Shown: positions 8,268 to 16,397 of the stretch, in pieces
Layout: every line of letters starts with the position of its first letter
How positions within the stretch are numbered: the stretch's first letter is position 1
Origin: Acidobacteriota bacterium
GTDB lineage: Bacteria; Acidobacteriota; Terriglobia; Acidiferrales; UBA7541
DNA: 64,000 nt
Assembly: GCA_013289665.1 (NCBI GenBank)
Contig: JABCZN010000007.1
Coordinates: forward strand, 146,708-210,707
Direction of reading: 5' to 3'
Notes under the pieces: model-generated
The model's input: the letters and a program-made list of their open reading frames with translations, nothing else
Database searches by the model: none
What the model was told of the DNA's origin: nothing
Program-made: the position numbers and the translations under genes

Positions 8268-8615
8268 CTACTGAAATGACGCGACGGCGGCGGCCTCGTC
8301 GTCATAGGTGGTGAAGAGATTGAGCAGGCCGACCATCTTCAGCGTCTGCATCGTGAATTTGGAGGGTTTCAGCAGGCGGATGGCGCCGCCGGCTTGCTTG
8401 GCGGTGGTGAGATGGCGGACCAACATGCCGATGCCGCTGGAATCAATTGTCGGGACGCCTTCGAGGTCGAGAATAATTTTGGAGTGACCCTGGCCCAGAA
8501 GTTCAGTGATGGTGGCGTTGAAGCGGTCGAGTGCCTGCCCCATGCTGAGGCGGCCAGCGAGCTTGACGACTTTGATTCCGTCCAAAGTTTTGGTATCAAT
8601 ATCCAACGTTGCCAC
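8268..8615 (-). CDS. STAS-domain protein (SpoIIAA/RsbV-like)
   Basis: About 115 residues, with DGIKVVKLAGRLSMG, then IILDLEGVPTIDSSGIGML carrying the candidate phospho-Ser, and a helical C-terminus. No ATG is available. The listed start is GTG 8615; a TTG at 8606 has better spacing from GAGGGG and may be the true start. It faces the STAS gene at 7861 and is divergent from the GAF-HlyD gene (start 8778), leaving about 160 bases that must hold both promoters. The pairing of two STAS proteins suggests a partner-switch network. Confidence 0.8.
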   Translation of the reverse strand: MATLDIDTKTLDGIKVVKLAGRLSMGQALDRFNATITELLGQGHSKIILDLEGVPTIDSSGIGMLVRHLTTAKQAGGAIRLLKPSKFTMQTLKMVGLLNLFTTYDDEAAAVASFQ

Positions 8616-8777
8616 CCCCTCGCGGCCGGGGATCGAGCTGTGTCCGCCGCATTGACACCCCAGTATGGCTTTGTTACAGTGCGCGGACAACTTAGATAAT
8701 CTTGGGACAAAAAGCAAGAAAGGCAGCGGGCTGGTGACTTTCCCCCGCGATCCTGTCACCAGACGGAAGGTCGGACG

Positions 8778-11186
8778 TTGGCCAGCCAGGAACAAGAATC
8801 CGTCCTTGATCTCTTACCTCTCTCACTGAATTTGCTCGCGGAGCAGGAAGTTGTGCCTCGCGCGAAAGTGTTTGCGCGATTTGTGTCGGAGTTGATTGCC
8901 GATGCGGCGGTGAGCGTATATACGCTTGCGAGCGTTGACGAGAAAACGGTTTGGATTCCGCGGGCGACGGTGGGCGAGGCGAAGCTGCACGACGAGGAGA
9001 TTCCGGCGGAGTCCGGGCTGCTCGGAATGGTGTTTGCTGGGAGCGACGCAATCAACCGGACGGCGGCGGAGATCAAGCGGGAAGACTATCCCCATATAGA
9101 CATTCGAAAGTCACTGCTATCGCTGACTTACCTTCCGCTGGTTCACAACGAAAACCTGGTCGGGGCGCTGGAGATACTGGCGTTTGAGGAGGAGATTTCC
9201 GGGGAGTCTGTGGACGCTTTGTTGCCGGCGACAGAGGTGGCAGCGGCGGCGATCGCGACGGCGGGAGCGTACGAGGAGGAGCGGCACGGGACGATGACGT
9301 CGATCACACGATTGACGCAGCTCTATGACCTGGAGAAGGTTTTTTCATCGACGCTGGAGATGGATGAGCTGTTACCGCTTATTGGAACAAAGATCGCGGA
9401 AATTCTGGATTGCCAGGCGGTAAACATCTGGCTGATGCTTCCGGACGAGTCCGTGGAATTGATGCACCAGGCCGGGGAAGACGCAACGACATTTAAAGGG
9501 CAAAAGCTGAAGGCGAACGAGGGCGTGGCCGGAACGGTGTCGGATAACGGGGAGCCGATTTGCATCAGCGATGCGAGCGAAGAAAGGCTGGTGGAGCGGA
9601 ATAAGGATGCTGGGGAGGCGAGAGTATTTTCACTGGCGGCGGCGCCCATACTGGAAAAATCGGCATTGGTGGGAGTGGTTGAGGCAGTCAACAAGCTGGA
9701 TGGAAACCCTTTCGACGAAGACGACCTGTTTACGCTGAGCAATCTTGCGGAGACGGCGTCCACGGCGTTGCACAACGCGAGTTTGTTGCTGGCTGAGCGC
9801 AAGGTAGAAGTGCTGGAAACGCTGAACACGGTCAGCCATGAGATTACTTCGACACTGAATCTGGAGCGGATGCTGCAGACGATCGTGAACGCGCCCCAAG
9901 CGGTGATTCCGTATGAGCGGGCGGCGATTGTTCTTGAGCACGGCGGAAGGTTCAAGCTGAGCGCGGTGACCGGATTGACGCAGGTGCAGGTAGACCATCC
10001 GGATATCGCACCGCTCAATGGGATCCTGCAATGGGCTTCACTTTCGGAAGAAGTTATTCACGTGCGGCAGCACGGCGTGGAGATTGACGCCGAGCGGGAA
10101 GAGGCCAAGGCCAAATTCAGAAAATATTTCGAAGAGTCCGGGATGCGTGGATTTTACGCACGTCCCCTGAACGACGATACGGGACGCGTGGGAATGCTGT
10201 CGATGGAAAGCCAGGATCCGGATTTTCTGGGTCCCGCGCACCTGGAGATTGTGGAAGTGCTGGCGGGGCAGGCGACGGTGGCGCTGCGGAATGCGCAGAT
10301 GTACAAGGAGGTGCCGTTTATTTCGGTGCTGGAGCCGGTGCTGGTCAGGAAACGCAAGTTCATGGCCATGCGGAAAAGGAAGCGGGCGGCGATCCTCGTG
10401 CTGGCGGGGATCGGATTACTGTTTCTGGTGGCGTGCCCGCTGCCGATGCGGGTGGATGGCGACGCGGTGGTGGCGCCGGGGAAGCGGGCGCTGGTTCAGC
10501 CGGAAGTTGAAGGAGTGATCGGGAAAGTGCTTGTGCGGGAAGGGGAACACGTGCAGCGCGGGCAGGTGTTGGCGGAGATGGAGGGATGGAGTTTTCGCTC
10601 GGCGCTGGCTTCGGCAGAATCGAGATTTGAAACGGCGATGCTGGAGATGAACAAGGCGCTGGCTTCGAACGACGGAACGGAAGCCGGGGTCCGGCGGGTG
10701 CAAGCGGATTATTGGGAGGCGGAAGTGGAGCGGGCGAAGCAAATGGTCGATCGCACGGAGTTGCGCTCACCGATTGACGGCGTCGTAGCTACACCGCACG
10801 TGGAAGATTTTGCGGGGCGGAAACTGGAGCCGGGAGATTCGTTTGCCGAGGTAGTGGATACGTCGCAAGCGATCGTGGATGTGGCCGTTGAGGATGTTGA
10901 CGCGGGATTGCTGAAAGCGGGGCAGGGGGCGGTGGTCAAACTGAACAGTTACCCGACGCGGACGTTTCACGGGGAAGTATCGGTGGTGAGTCCGAAGGGA
11001 ACTATCGTGCGGGATGGGGCAGTGTTTTACGCGCGTGTATCGGTGCCCAATGAGCAAGGAGCGATTCGGGCTGGGATGGAAGGACGCGGGAAGGTGCGGG
11101 TAGGCTGGTCGCCGTCCGGGTATGTAATTTTCCGGCGGCCGTTTATGTGGATCTATTCGAAAATCTGGTATTGGCTGGGCTGGTAG
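8778..11186 (+). CDS. GAF-domain sensor fused to membrane-anchored HlyD-type adaptor
   Basis: An 802-residue protein from a TTG at 8778 with GGAAGG seven bases upstream. Residues ~1-530 are cytoplasmic and contain three GAF-like modules; the middle and last ones are clearest (LEKVFSSTLEMDELLPLIG; LETLNTVSHEITSTLNLE). A helix at ~537-558 (RAAILVLAGIGLLFLVA) crosses the membrane. The periplasmic part is a biotin-lipoyl/HlyD adaptor: VEGVIGKVLVREGEHVQRGQ, a helical hairpin, then TELRSPIDGVV and a beta-barrel domain. Adaptors normally have only a short cytoplasmic tail, so a large sensor head is unusual. It is the first gene of an operon with the lipoprotein adaptor (15-base gap) and the M50-HlyD protein. 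Confidence 0.85.
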   Translation: MASQEQESVLDLLPLSLNLLAEQEVVPRAKVFARFVSELIADAAVSVYTLASVDEKTVWIPRATVGEAKLHDEEIPAESGLLGMVFAGSDAINRTAAEIKREDYPHIDIRKSLLSLTYLPLVHNENLVGALEILAFEEEISGESVDALLPATEVAAAAIATAGAYEEERHGTMTSITRLTQLYDLEKVFSSTLEMDELLPLIGTKIAEILDCQAVNIWLMLPDESVELMHQAGEDATTFKGQKLKANEGVAGTVSDNGEPICISDASEERLVERNKDAGEARVFSLAAAPILEKSALVGVVEAVNKLDGNPFDEDDLFTLSNLAETASTALHNASLLLAERKVEVLETLNTVSHEITSTLNLERMLQTIVNAPQAVIPYERAAIVLEHGGRFKLSAVTGLTQVQVDHPDIAPLNGILQWASLSEEVIHVRQHGVEIDAEREEAKAKFRKYFEESGMRGFYARPLNDDTGRVGMLSMESQDPDFLGPAHLEIVEVLAGQATVALRNAQMYKEVPFISVLEPVLVRKRKFMAMRKRKRAAILVLAGIGLLFLVACPLPMRVDGDAVVAPGKRALVQPEVEGVIGKVLVREGEHVQRGQVLAEMEGWSFRSALASAESRFETAMLEMNKALASNDGTEAGVRRVQADYWEAEVERAKQMVDRTELRSPIDGVVATPHVEDFAGRKLEPGDSFAEVVDTSQAIVDVAVEDVDAGLLKAGQGAVVKLNSYPTRTFHGEVSVVSPKGTIVRDGAVFYARVSVPNEQGAIRAGMEGRGKVRVGWSPSGYVIFRRPFMWIYSKIWYWLGW

Positions 11187-11201
11187 GAGCACGGAGAAGT
11201 C

Positions 11202-12113
11202 ATGCGAAAAGAGTGGATATTGGTCGGGCTGGGGGCAGCTTTCCTGGCGATCGGATGTGGAGACGAAAAAGGGCCGGTGAGTGGCGTTGCCAATGCAGCG
11301 GCGCCGGCGGCGCCGGTTCAGCCGCAGCCGGCGACTCCGAAAGCCACTGAACCCGGAAATGCGTCGCTATCCGTATCGGGGCCGATCATTGTGGAGCATC
11401 AAGTGGACCTGACGGCTCAGCGGGACGGGATCCTTGAGAAGATTTATTTTGACGCGCCGGCGAGAGTGAGAGCGGGAACGTTGCTGGCACAACTCGATGA
11501 CCGGCAGATCAAATCGAATCTGGAGGCAGCGCGGGCGAAGACGCGCAGTATCGCGGCGGACTTGAAGAACTGGCAGGCCGAGGCGGAAGTGTTGAAGTCC
11601 GATTATGTCCGGCAGCAGCATTTGATGGAGCTGGGGCTCACATCACAAGAGCAGTTGGAGCATGCCAAATACAAGGCGGAGTCCGACCAATGGGACATCC
11701 TGAGGGTGACGGAGACGCTCAATACCGCGAAGGAAGAGGAACACTCGCTGGAACTGGAGCTGGAGAAAACTAAAGTGACCGCGCCGTTCAACGGACTGAT
11801 TGCGCGGCGTTATGTGCGCGAGGGGCAGAATGTGCCGAAGGGCGAACGGCTGTTCTGGGTGACCGCGGAAGCGCCGCTGCTGGTACGCTTCACGTTGCCA
11901 GAAAAGTTTTTCGGGAAAATGCGCAATGGGCAGACGGTGGAAGTTAACTGTGCCGACGCGCCGGCGGAAAAGCATCTGGCGAAGGTAAAGCAGGTAAGCC
12001 CGGTGGTGGATCCATCGAGCGGAACGTTTGAAGTGCTGGTGGAACTGATGGGTGACCGCGGTTCGCTGCGCCCAGGCATGACGGCCCTGGCGCATCTGGA
12101 AAACTCCCACTGA
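11202..12113 (+). CDS. HlyD/RND-type periplasmic adaptor lipoprotein
   Basis: A 303-residue protein. Its N-terminus (MRKEWILVGLGAAF, then LAIGC) is a lipoprotein signal with a lipobox, followed by a Pro/Ala linker. The body is a classic adaptor: DGILEKIYFDAPARVRAGTLL (lipoyl half), a coiled-coil hairpin around residues 105-185, KVTAPFNGLIARRYVREGQ (second lipoyl half) and a barrel with SPVVDPSSGTFEV. Such subunits bridge inner-membrane transporters and outer-membrane channels. Only 7 bases separate it from the following M50-HlyD gene, so the two are surely coexpressed. No inner-membrane RND or ABC transporter is encoded nearby. Confidence 0.85.
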   Translation: MRKEWILVGLGAAFLAIGCGDEKGPVSGVANAAAPAAPVQPQPATPKATEPGNASLSVSGPIIVEHQVDLTAQRDGILEKIYFDAPARVRAGTLLAQLDDRQIKSNLEAARAKTRSIAADLKNWQAEAEVLKSDYVRQQHLMELGLTSQEQLEHAKYKAESDQWDILRVTETLNTAKEEEHSLELELEKTKVTAPFNGLIARRYVREGQNVPKGERLFWVTAEAPLLVRFTLPEKFFGKMRNGQTVEVNCADAPAEKHLAKVKQVSPVVDPSSGTFEVLVELMGDRGSLRPGMTALAHLENSH

Positions 12114-12120
12114 AGAAGCC

Positions 12121-14280
12121 ATGAACCTGACGCGCGCACTGGAAGTGGCCCTGCCGGACATACCGGCGCGGAAGCTTGCGGAGAGCTATCCGCGGCTGGA
12201 TCCGGGGACGACGTTCCGTGTGCACGTCGAGGGCGGAAAACCAATCGTGCGGGTGTATGTTCCGAGTATCGCGGGCATGTTTACGTTTGAGCAAGCGCAG
12301 TGGGCGCTGACGCAGTTATTTGACGGAAAGCGAAGTTACGAGGAGATCGCGGAGCTGTACTCGCAGCAAAACGGGATTCAATATGACGCGGAGACTGTCA
12401 GGGAATTTGGGGCGAGTCTCGAATCGAGTGAATTCTGGTACAAGACGCCGCAAGAAAAAAATGTCCAACTAATGCAATTGAGCCGTGAGGAAAGGAAGAA
12501 GAGGTTAAAGGGCAAGAGCATCTGGGCCGACCTCTCGGACGTGGATTTCCCGGCATTCAATCCAGATCCGGTGGTTACCTGGGTGCACGACAAAACGCGA
12601 TTCATCTACACGCCATGGTTCACGGTTTTGTGCGCGATGGTGGTGCTTTTCAGCGCGGGGATAACGATAGCGTACTGGCCGGAGCTCTGGCAGGACACGG
12701 TTGATTTTTACACGTTCTCGAAACGGTCCTGGCTGGACGTATTCAATTACTACGTGTTGGGGATGTTTGTGGTTGGCGTGCACGAATTTGCTCACGCCCA
12801 TGCCTGCAAGCATTACGGGGGGCGGGTGCCAGCGATGGGGTTCGCACTGGTATACCTCATGCCCGCGTTCTACACGGATACGACGGAGGGATTCGTCCAT
12901 GGCTCACGCTATCAACGGCTGATCATCTCGTTCGCCGGGGTTTGGTCGGAGATGGTTCTTTATGCCATCGTGACGCCGATCTGGTGGGCCACGCCGCCGG
13001 ACACTCTGCTGCACAACAGCGCGCACTTCACGATGATGCTGACGGGTTTGATGTCGTTGATCATGAATTGGAATCCGTTGATCAAGCTTGACGGCTATTA
13101 CATGCTCTGCGATCTGGTGGGCATGGATAGTTTGAAGGAAGATTCAACGGCTTATGCCTCGGCGTGGGTCAGAAAGCACATCTGGAGACTTCCGGTAGAG
13201 GTGCCGTACATACCAAAGTCACGCCGGTTTGCATTTGTGTTTTACGCGCTGGCTTCGGGCATTTACAGCTACACCGTGCTGTACATTGTGGCGCGTTTTA
13301 CCGGCAATTTTGTTCGGAATTTCAGCCCGGAATGGGGATTCATTCCAGAAATTGGCGTTGCCTTGATCATTTTCAGATCGCGTATTCGTTTACTGGTGAA
13401 CTTTATGAAATTTCTCTATTTGGACAAGAGAGACCGTGTCGTGGCGTGGTTTACGCCAAAACATACGGCCCTGACCGCCGGCATCGTCGGGCTCCTGCTC
13501 GCTGTTCCCGTTTGGAGAGAGTCGGTGGCCGGCAGTTTTGTGCTGCAGCCGGTGAACCAGGCAGTGGTGCGAGCCCACGTAGCCGGAGCGATTACGAAGG
13601 TTTTCGTTCGTGAGGGAGAGGAACTGCAACAGGGCAGCCCGCTGGCGACATTGAGCAACTTGCCGCTGCAATCCAATCTTTCCGAGGCCCGGACGAAACT
13701 GCTTTTGGCCTCGGCAGAGGCCAAAAAGGCGGGGTTGAGCTATCAAGGGTACGGAAGCGCCCTTGTGGAAAGGGAGCGGTCGAAGAAGCAACTTGGACAG
13801 ATATCCGACATGAATACCGCCCTGGACATGACCGCCCCCATCGAGGGAACCGTGATGACGCCGAAGGTTCAGTCTCTATTGGGCACCTATCTGAAACCAG
13901 GTGGTGAACTACTGGAAATAGCGGACCTGTCACGCTTGAGGGCCAGGATTTACATCTCGGAATTTGACCTCTACAAGATTCGAACTGGCCAGCCGGCAAA
14001 GCTGCAGTTTGAGGCGATGCTGCATCGAAGGGATGGAGAGGTGAGCATGGTCTCCGCCCGCCCAGCGGAAACACCGCGAATGCCAGCTGATGAAGTGGCC
14101 TCCGATACCGGCCCGGGACGCGTGCACCAATTCTATTGCGTGGATATCGTGATAATGAATGCCCAGCGCGATTTGAAGCCGGGGATGAGCGGAGTTGCCA
14201 GGGTTTATAGCGGTCGCCGGAGTATTGCGGGAATGGCTCTGGAGGAGATCAGGAATATTTGGGGCCGGAAGCTCTGGTAA
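12121..14280 (+). CDS. PqqD-like domain / site-2 (M50) protease / HlyD fusion protein
   Basis: A 719-residue protein. Residues ~1-110 resemble a PqqD/RiPP-recognition fold (QWALTQLFDGKRSYEEIAEL). The central part is a multi-helix M50 zinc protease with H221-E-F-A-H225 and a second motif N318-P-L-I-K-L-D324-G-Y-Y, both inside membrane segments, as in site-2 proteases. After about residue 460 comes a HlyD-like lipoyl module (VAGAITKVFVREGEELQQG; TAPIEGTVMTPKVQSLLG). Family knowledge: YydH-like putative peptide zinc metalloproteases combine the same elements and process small ribosomal peptides. By inference this protein cuts and/or exports a peptide; the convergent 57-residue gene is the nearest candidate. 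It is the last gene of the three-gene operon. Confidence 0.85.
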   Translation: MNLTRALEVALPDIPARKLAESYPRLDPGTTFRVHVEGGKPIVRVYVPSIAGMFTFEQAQWALTQLFDGKRSYEEIAELYSQQNGIQYDAETVREFGASLESSEFWYKTPQEKNVQLMQLSREERKKRLKGKSIWADLSDVDFPAFNPDPVVTWVHDKTRFIYTPWFTVLCAMVVLFSAGITIAYWPELWQDTVDFYTFSKRSWLDVFNYYVLGMFVVGVHEFAHAHACKHYGGRVPAMGFALVYLMPAFYTDTTEGFVHGSRYQRLIISFAGVWSEMVLYAIVTPIWWATPPDTLLHNSAHFTMMLTGLMSLIMNWNPLIKLDGYYMLCDLVGMDSLKEDSTAYASAWVRKHIWRLPVEVPYIPKSRRFAFVFYALASGIYSYTVLYIVARFTGNFVRNFSPEWGFIPEIGVALIIFRSRIRLLVNFMKFLYLDKRDRVVAWFTPKHTALTAGIVGLLLAVPVWRESVAGSFVLQPVNQAVVRAHVAGAITKVFVREGEELQQGSPLATLSNLPLQSNLSEARTKLLLASAEAKKAGLSYQGYGSALVERERSKKQLGQISDMNTALDMTAPIEGTVMTPKVQSLLGTYLKPGGELLEIADLSRLRARIYISEFDLYKIRTGQPAKLQFEAMLHRRDGEVSMVSARPAETPRMPADEVASDTGPGRVHQFYCVDIVIMNAQRDLKPGMSGVARVYSGRRSIAGMALEEIRNIWGRKLW

Positions 14281-14301
14281 AGGAAAATCTGGACGAAAAA
14301 A

Positions 14302-14328
14302 AAGAAGGCTGCCGGAGGCAGCCTTCTT
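14302..14328. terminator. Bidirectional intrinsic terminator
   Basis: A perfect 12-bp stem AAGAAGGCTGCC / GGCAGCCTTCTT with a GGA loop. On the minus strand the stem runs into seven T, making a strong terminator for the 57-residue peptide gene. The same hairpin lies 22 bases after the stop of the M50-HlyD gene on the plus strand, so it probably serves both. Confidence 0.85.
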
Positions 14329-14352
14329 CCAAAACGTATTAAAAGCAAGAAA

Positions 14353-14526
14353 CTAGGCACGGGCAACCTTGGCGCGCTTGGTCATTTTGCTGCGCTTGGT
14401 CATCTTGGTCATTTTGGATCTCTTGCTGATGACGTGGGAGGCTTCAGGGGCTGGAGCCGAACTGGCTGCGTTGGCCTTCTTGGTGGTTTTCAGAGTGCTG
14501 ATCAGGCTCTTCTTTTCGATAGACAT
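14353..14526 (-). CDS. 57-aa Lys/Met/Thr-rich peptide with tandem repeats, candidate export substrate
   Basis: ATG at 14526 with AAGGAG 10 bases upstream, stop TAG at 14353-14355, then a strong terminator 25 bases on: a complete, well-signalled gene. The N-terminal part (MSIEKKSLISTLKTTKKA) is followed by an Ala/Ser/Pro linker (SSAPAPEAS) and a repetitive basic tail (SKMTKMTKRSKMTKRAK). No hydrophobic signal, no Cys. It converges on the M50-HlyD operon and lies 261 bases downstream of the sigma-54 regulator on the same strand. I do not recognise a family. Leader-plus-repetitive-core architecture next to a PqqD-like/M50 protein suggests a processed peptide; a nucleic-acid-binding role of the basic tail is an alternative. 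Confidence 0.7.
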   Translation of the reverse strand: MSIEKKSLISTLKTTKKANAASSAPAPEASHVISKRSKMTKMTKRSKMTKRAKVARA

Positions 14527-14787
14527 GGCTGGGTAGCTCCTTATTTTTTTGATTTTGTCCCGCAGACACTGGCCAATAGTGCAGGTGACTGGCCAAAGTT
14601 GCGGGTGGGCGGATGAGGCAGGATCTTCGCAGAAAAGAAAGAACTTAGCAGGAAAGCACGATTGAAAGCGGGTGGCAGAGGGGGTGAGAATTTTGCCGGA
14701 TGGTCAAAAATTAACCGCTGACGGGTAAAAAATTGACCACCTTCTTGGGCTCGAGCCGCGAAAGATTGGATCTCGTTCCCGGGCATG

Positions 14788-16185
14788 TCAATCGAGGTGG
14801 TGCTTGCGGCAGAGGTACTTCATTCGCTGGGGATCCACCTGGAGGAGTTGGGCGGCAGCGGTTTTCTTGCCGCCGGTGCGGCGCAGGGCCGCGTTCAGAT
14901 AAGCGACTTCAATTTTTTCCATTTCGGCATCGAAATCCACGCCCAACTCGGGAATAAGGATAGCTTCCTGACCGCTGGCGCTGTGATGGAGCAGGTGCTG
15001 CGGCAAGTGTTCCGGAGTGATGACGTGGCCAGGGACCATGACGACTAGGCGCTGGACGACGTTTTCGAGTTCCCGAACATTGCCAGGCCAGGTGTAGTCC
15101 TCCAGGATTTCGAGGACTTCCGGCTGCAGGGTTTTGAGGGGCTTTTTGGCGGCGGCGCAATAGACGCGCAGGAAGTGGTCGACGAGAAGCGGGAGGTCGC
15201 CGTTGCGTTCGCGTAGCGGGGGAATAATGATGGGCACGACGTTGATGCGGAAGTAGAGATCTTCGCGGAAGCGGCCTTTGCGGACGGAGTCTTCGAGGTC
15301 TTCGTTGGTGGCGGTGATCAAACGAAAATCGATTTTGCGGGTGGCGCGGCTGCCAAGGCGCTGCACGGAGCGTTCCTGGAGAACGCGCAAGAGTTTGCTT
15401 TGCAGGTTGGGATTAAGAGTGGTGATTTCGTCGAGGAAGAGAGTGCCGTTGTGGGCCGATTCGACCATGCCGGGCTTGGCGGAATCGGCGCCTGTGAAGG
15501 CGCCCTTTTCGTAGCCGAACAGTTCGGACTCCATTAGGGTTTCAGGCAGTGCCGAGCAGTTGAGGCAGACAAAAGGGTGATCCGCGCGGTCGCCGCATTG
15601 GACAATGGCCTGGGCGACGAGTTCCTTGCCGACACCGCTTTCGCCGCGAAGGACCACCGAGGCGCCGGTGCCGGCAACGGCTTCGACGGCTTGATAGACC
15701 TTCTGCATCGCGGCGCTGCCACCAACCAGCCTGTGGAAAGCAGCTTTGCTTTCAAACTGCTGGAGAAGGCGGCGGCCCTCGAGTTCGAGGGCGCGCTTTT
15801 CGATGGCGCGGCAAAGGACGATTTGCAGTTCTGCGTAATTCAAAGGTTGCAGGAAGAATTCGTCGGCGCCGGCCTGGCTGGCTTTGAGAGGGATGGTGCG
15901 GTTGTTGGTCTGGGTGAAGGCGACGATGACGACGTCGTCGCGAATCTTGCGCATCTCAGAAAGGACATCAAGGCCGTCGCCGGGGCCGTCGCCGATGCAA
16001 TCGAGGTTGAAGAGGATGGCGTGGAGATCGGGGAGCTCCAGGGCGGATTTGATTTCGTCTTCGGTGGAGGCGAGGGTGGTGCGAAATTGCGCGCCGAGGT
16101 GCTTGCGCAGTTCGGGGAAGAGCTGGTCGTCGTCGGTGATGACGGCGAGGGCATAACGTTCCGGACTGGCGGCTGGTTCGGGCAA
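14788..16185 (-). CDS. Sigma-54-dependent response regulator with altered receiver domain
   Basis: A 465-residue NtrC-type protein. Residues ~10-125 are a receiver with acidic residues D18-D20 and phosphoacceptor D62, but the invariant Lys is Q113 (FFLQPL). The AAA+ domain has GESGVGKE (Walker A), GYEKGAFTGA (sigma-54 contact loop), GTLFLDEI (Walker B) and the arginine-finger region FREDLYFRINVVPI. A Fis-type helix-turn-helix closes the protein (GGKKTAAAQLLQVDPQRM). It activates RpoN promoters. It is transcribed toward the 57-residue peptide gene and may control that gene and/or the export operon; no clear -24/-12 element was found between them. Confidence 0.9.
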   Translation of the reverse strand: MPEPAASPERYALAVITDDDQLFPELRKHLGAQFRTTLASTEDEIKSALELPDLHAILFNLDCIGDGPGDGLDVLSEMRKIRDDVVIVAFTQTNNRTIPLKASQAGADEFFLQPLNYAELQIVLCRAIEKRALELEGRRLLQQFESKAAFHRLVGGSAAMQKVYQAVEAVAGTGASVVLRGESGVGKELVAQAIVQCGDRADHPFVCLNCSALPETLMESELFGYEKGAFTGADSAKPGMVESAHNGTLFLDEITTLNPNLQSKLLRVLQERSVQRLGSRATRKIDFRLITATNEDLEDSVRKGRFREDLYFRINVVPIIIPPLRERNGDLPLLVDHFLRVYCAAAKKPLKTLQPEVLEILEDYTWPGNVRELENVVQRLVVMVPGHVITPEHLPQHLLHHSASGQEAILIPELGVDFDAEMEKIEVAYLNAALRRTGGKKTAAAQLLQVDPQRMKYLCRKHHLD

Positions 16186-16397
16186 GTGAATGGCTTCCGT
16201 GATTGACTGGGGATTATAGGCGAGCGCGGGGAAACGAAGAAGATCAAAGTTGCGAGGGCGGCCTCGCGCTGGGCGAGATCTCAGATGAGGGCGCAGGCGG
16301 AGTAGTCCGTGCTGGTTATGTAGCGGGCGCTGTCGGCAGCGGGCGACGAGGACACGTTTCCGTGGGTGGAGAAAAAGTGTCCTGACTGGTTGGGAGA

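Noticed and set aside
8778-14280. Classical type I secretion system
   Set aside because: HlyD-type proteins are present, but no ABC transporter is encoded anywhere in the operon.
14527-14787. Possible sigma-54 -24/-12 promoter for the small peptide gene
   Set aside because: TGGC and TTGC pairs occur but none has the required 10-11 base spacing in the right orientation.
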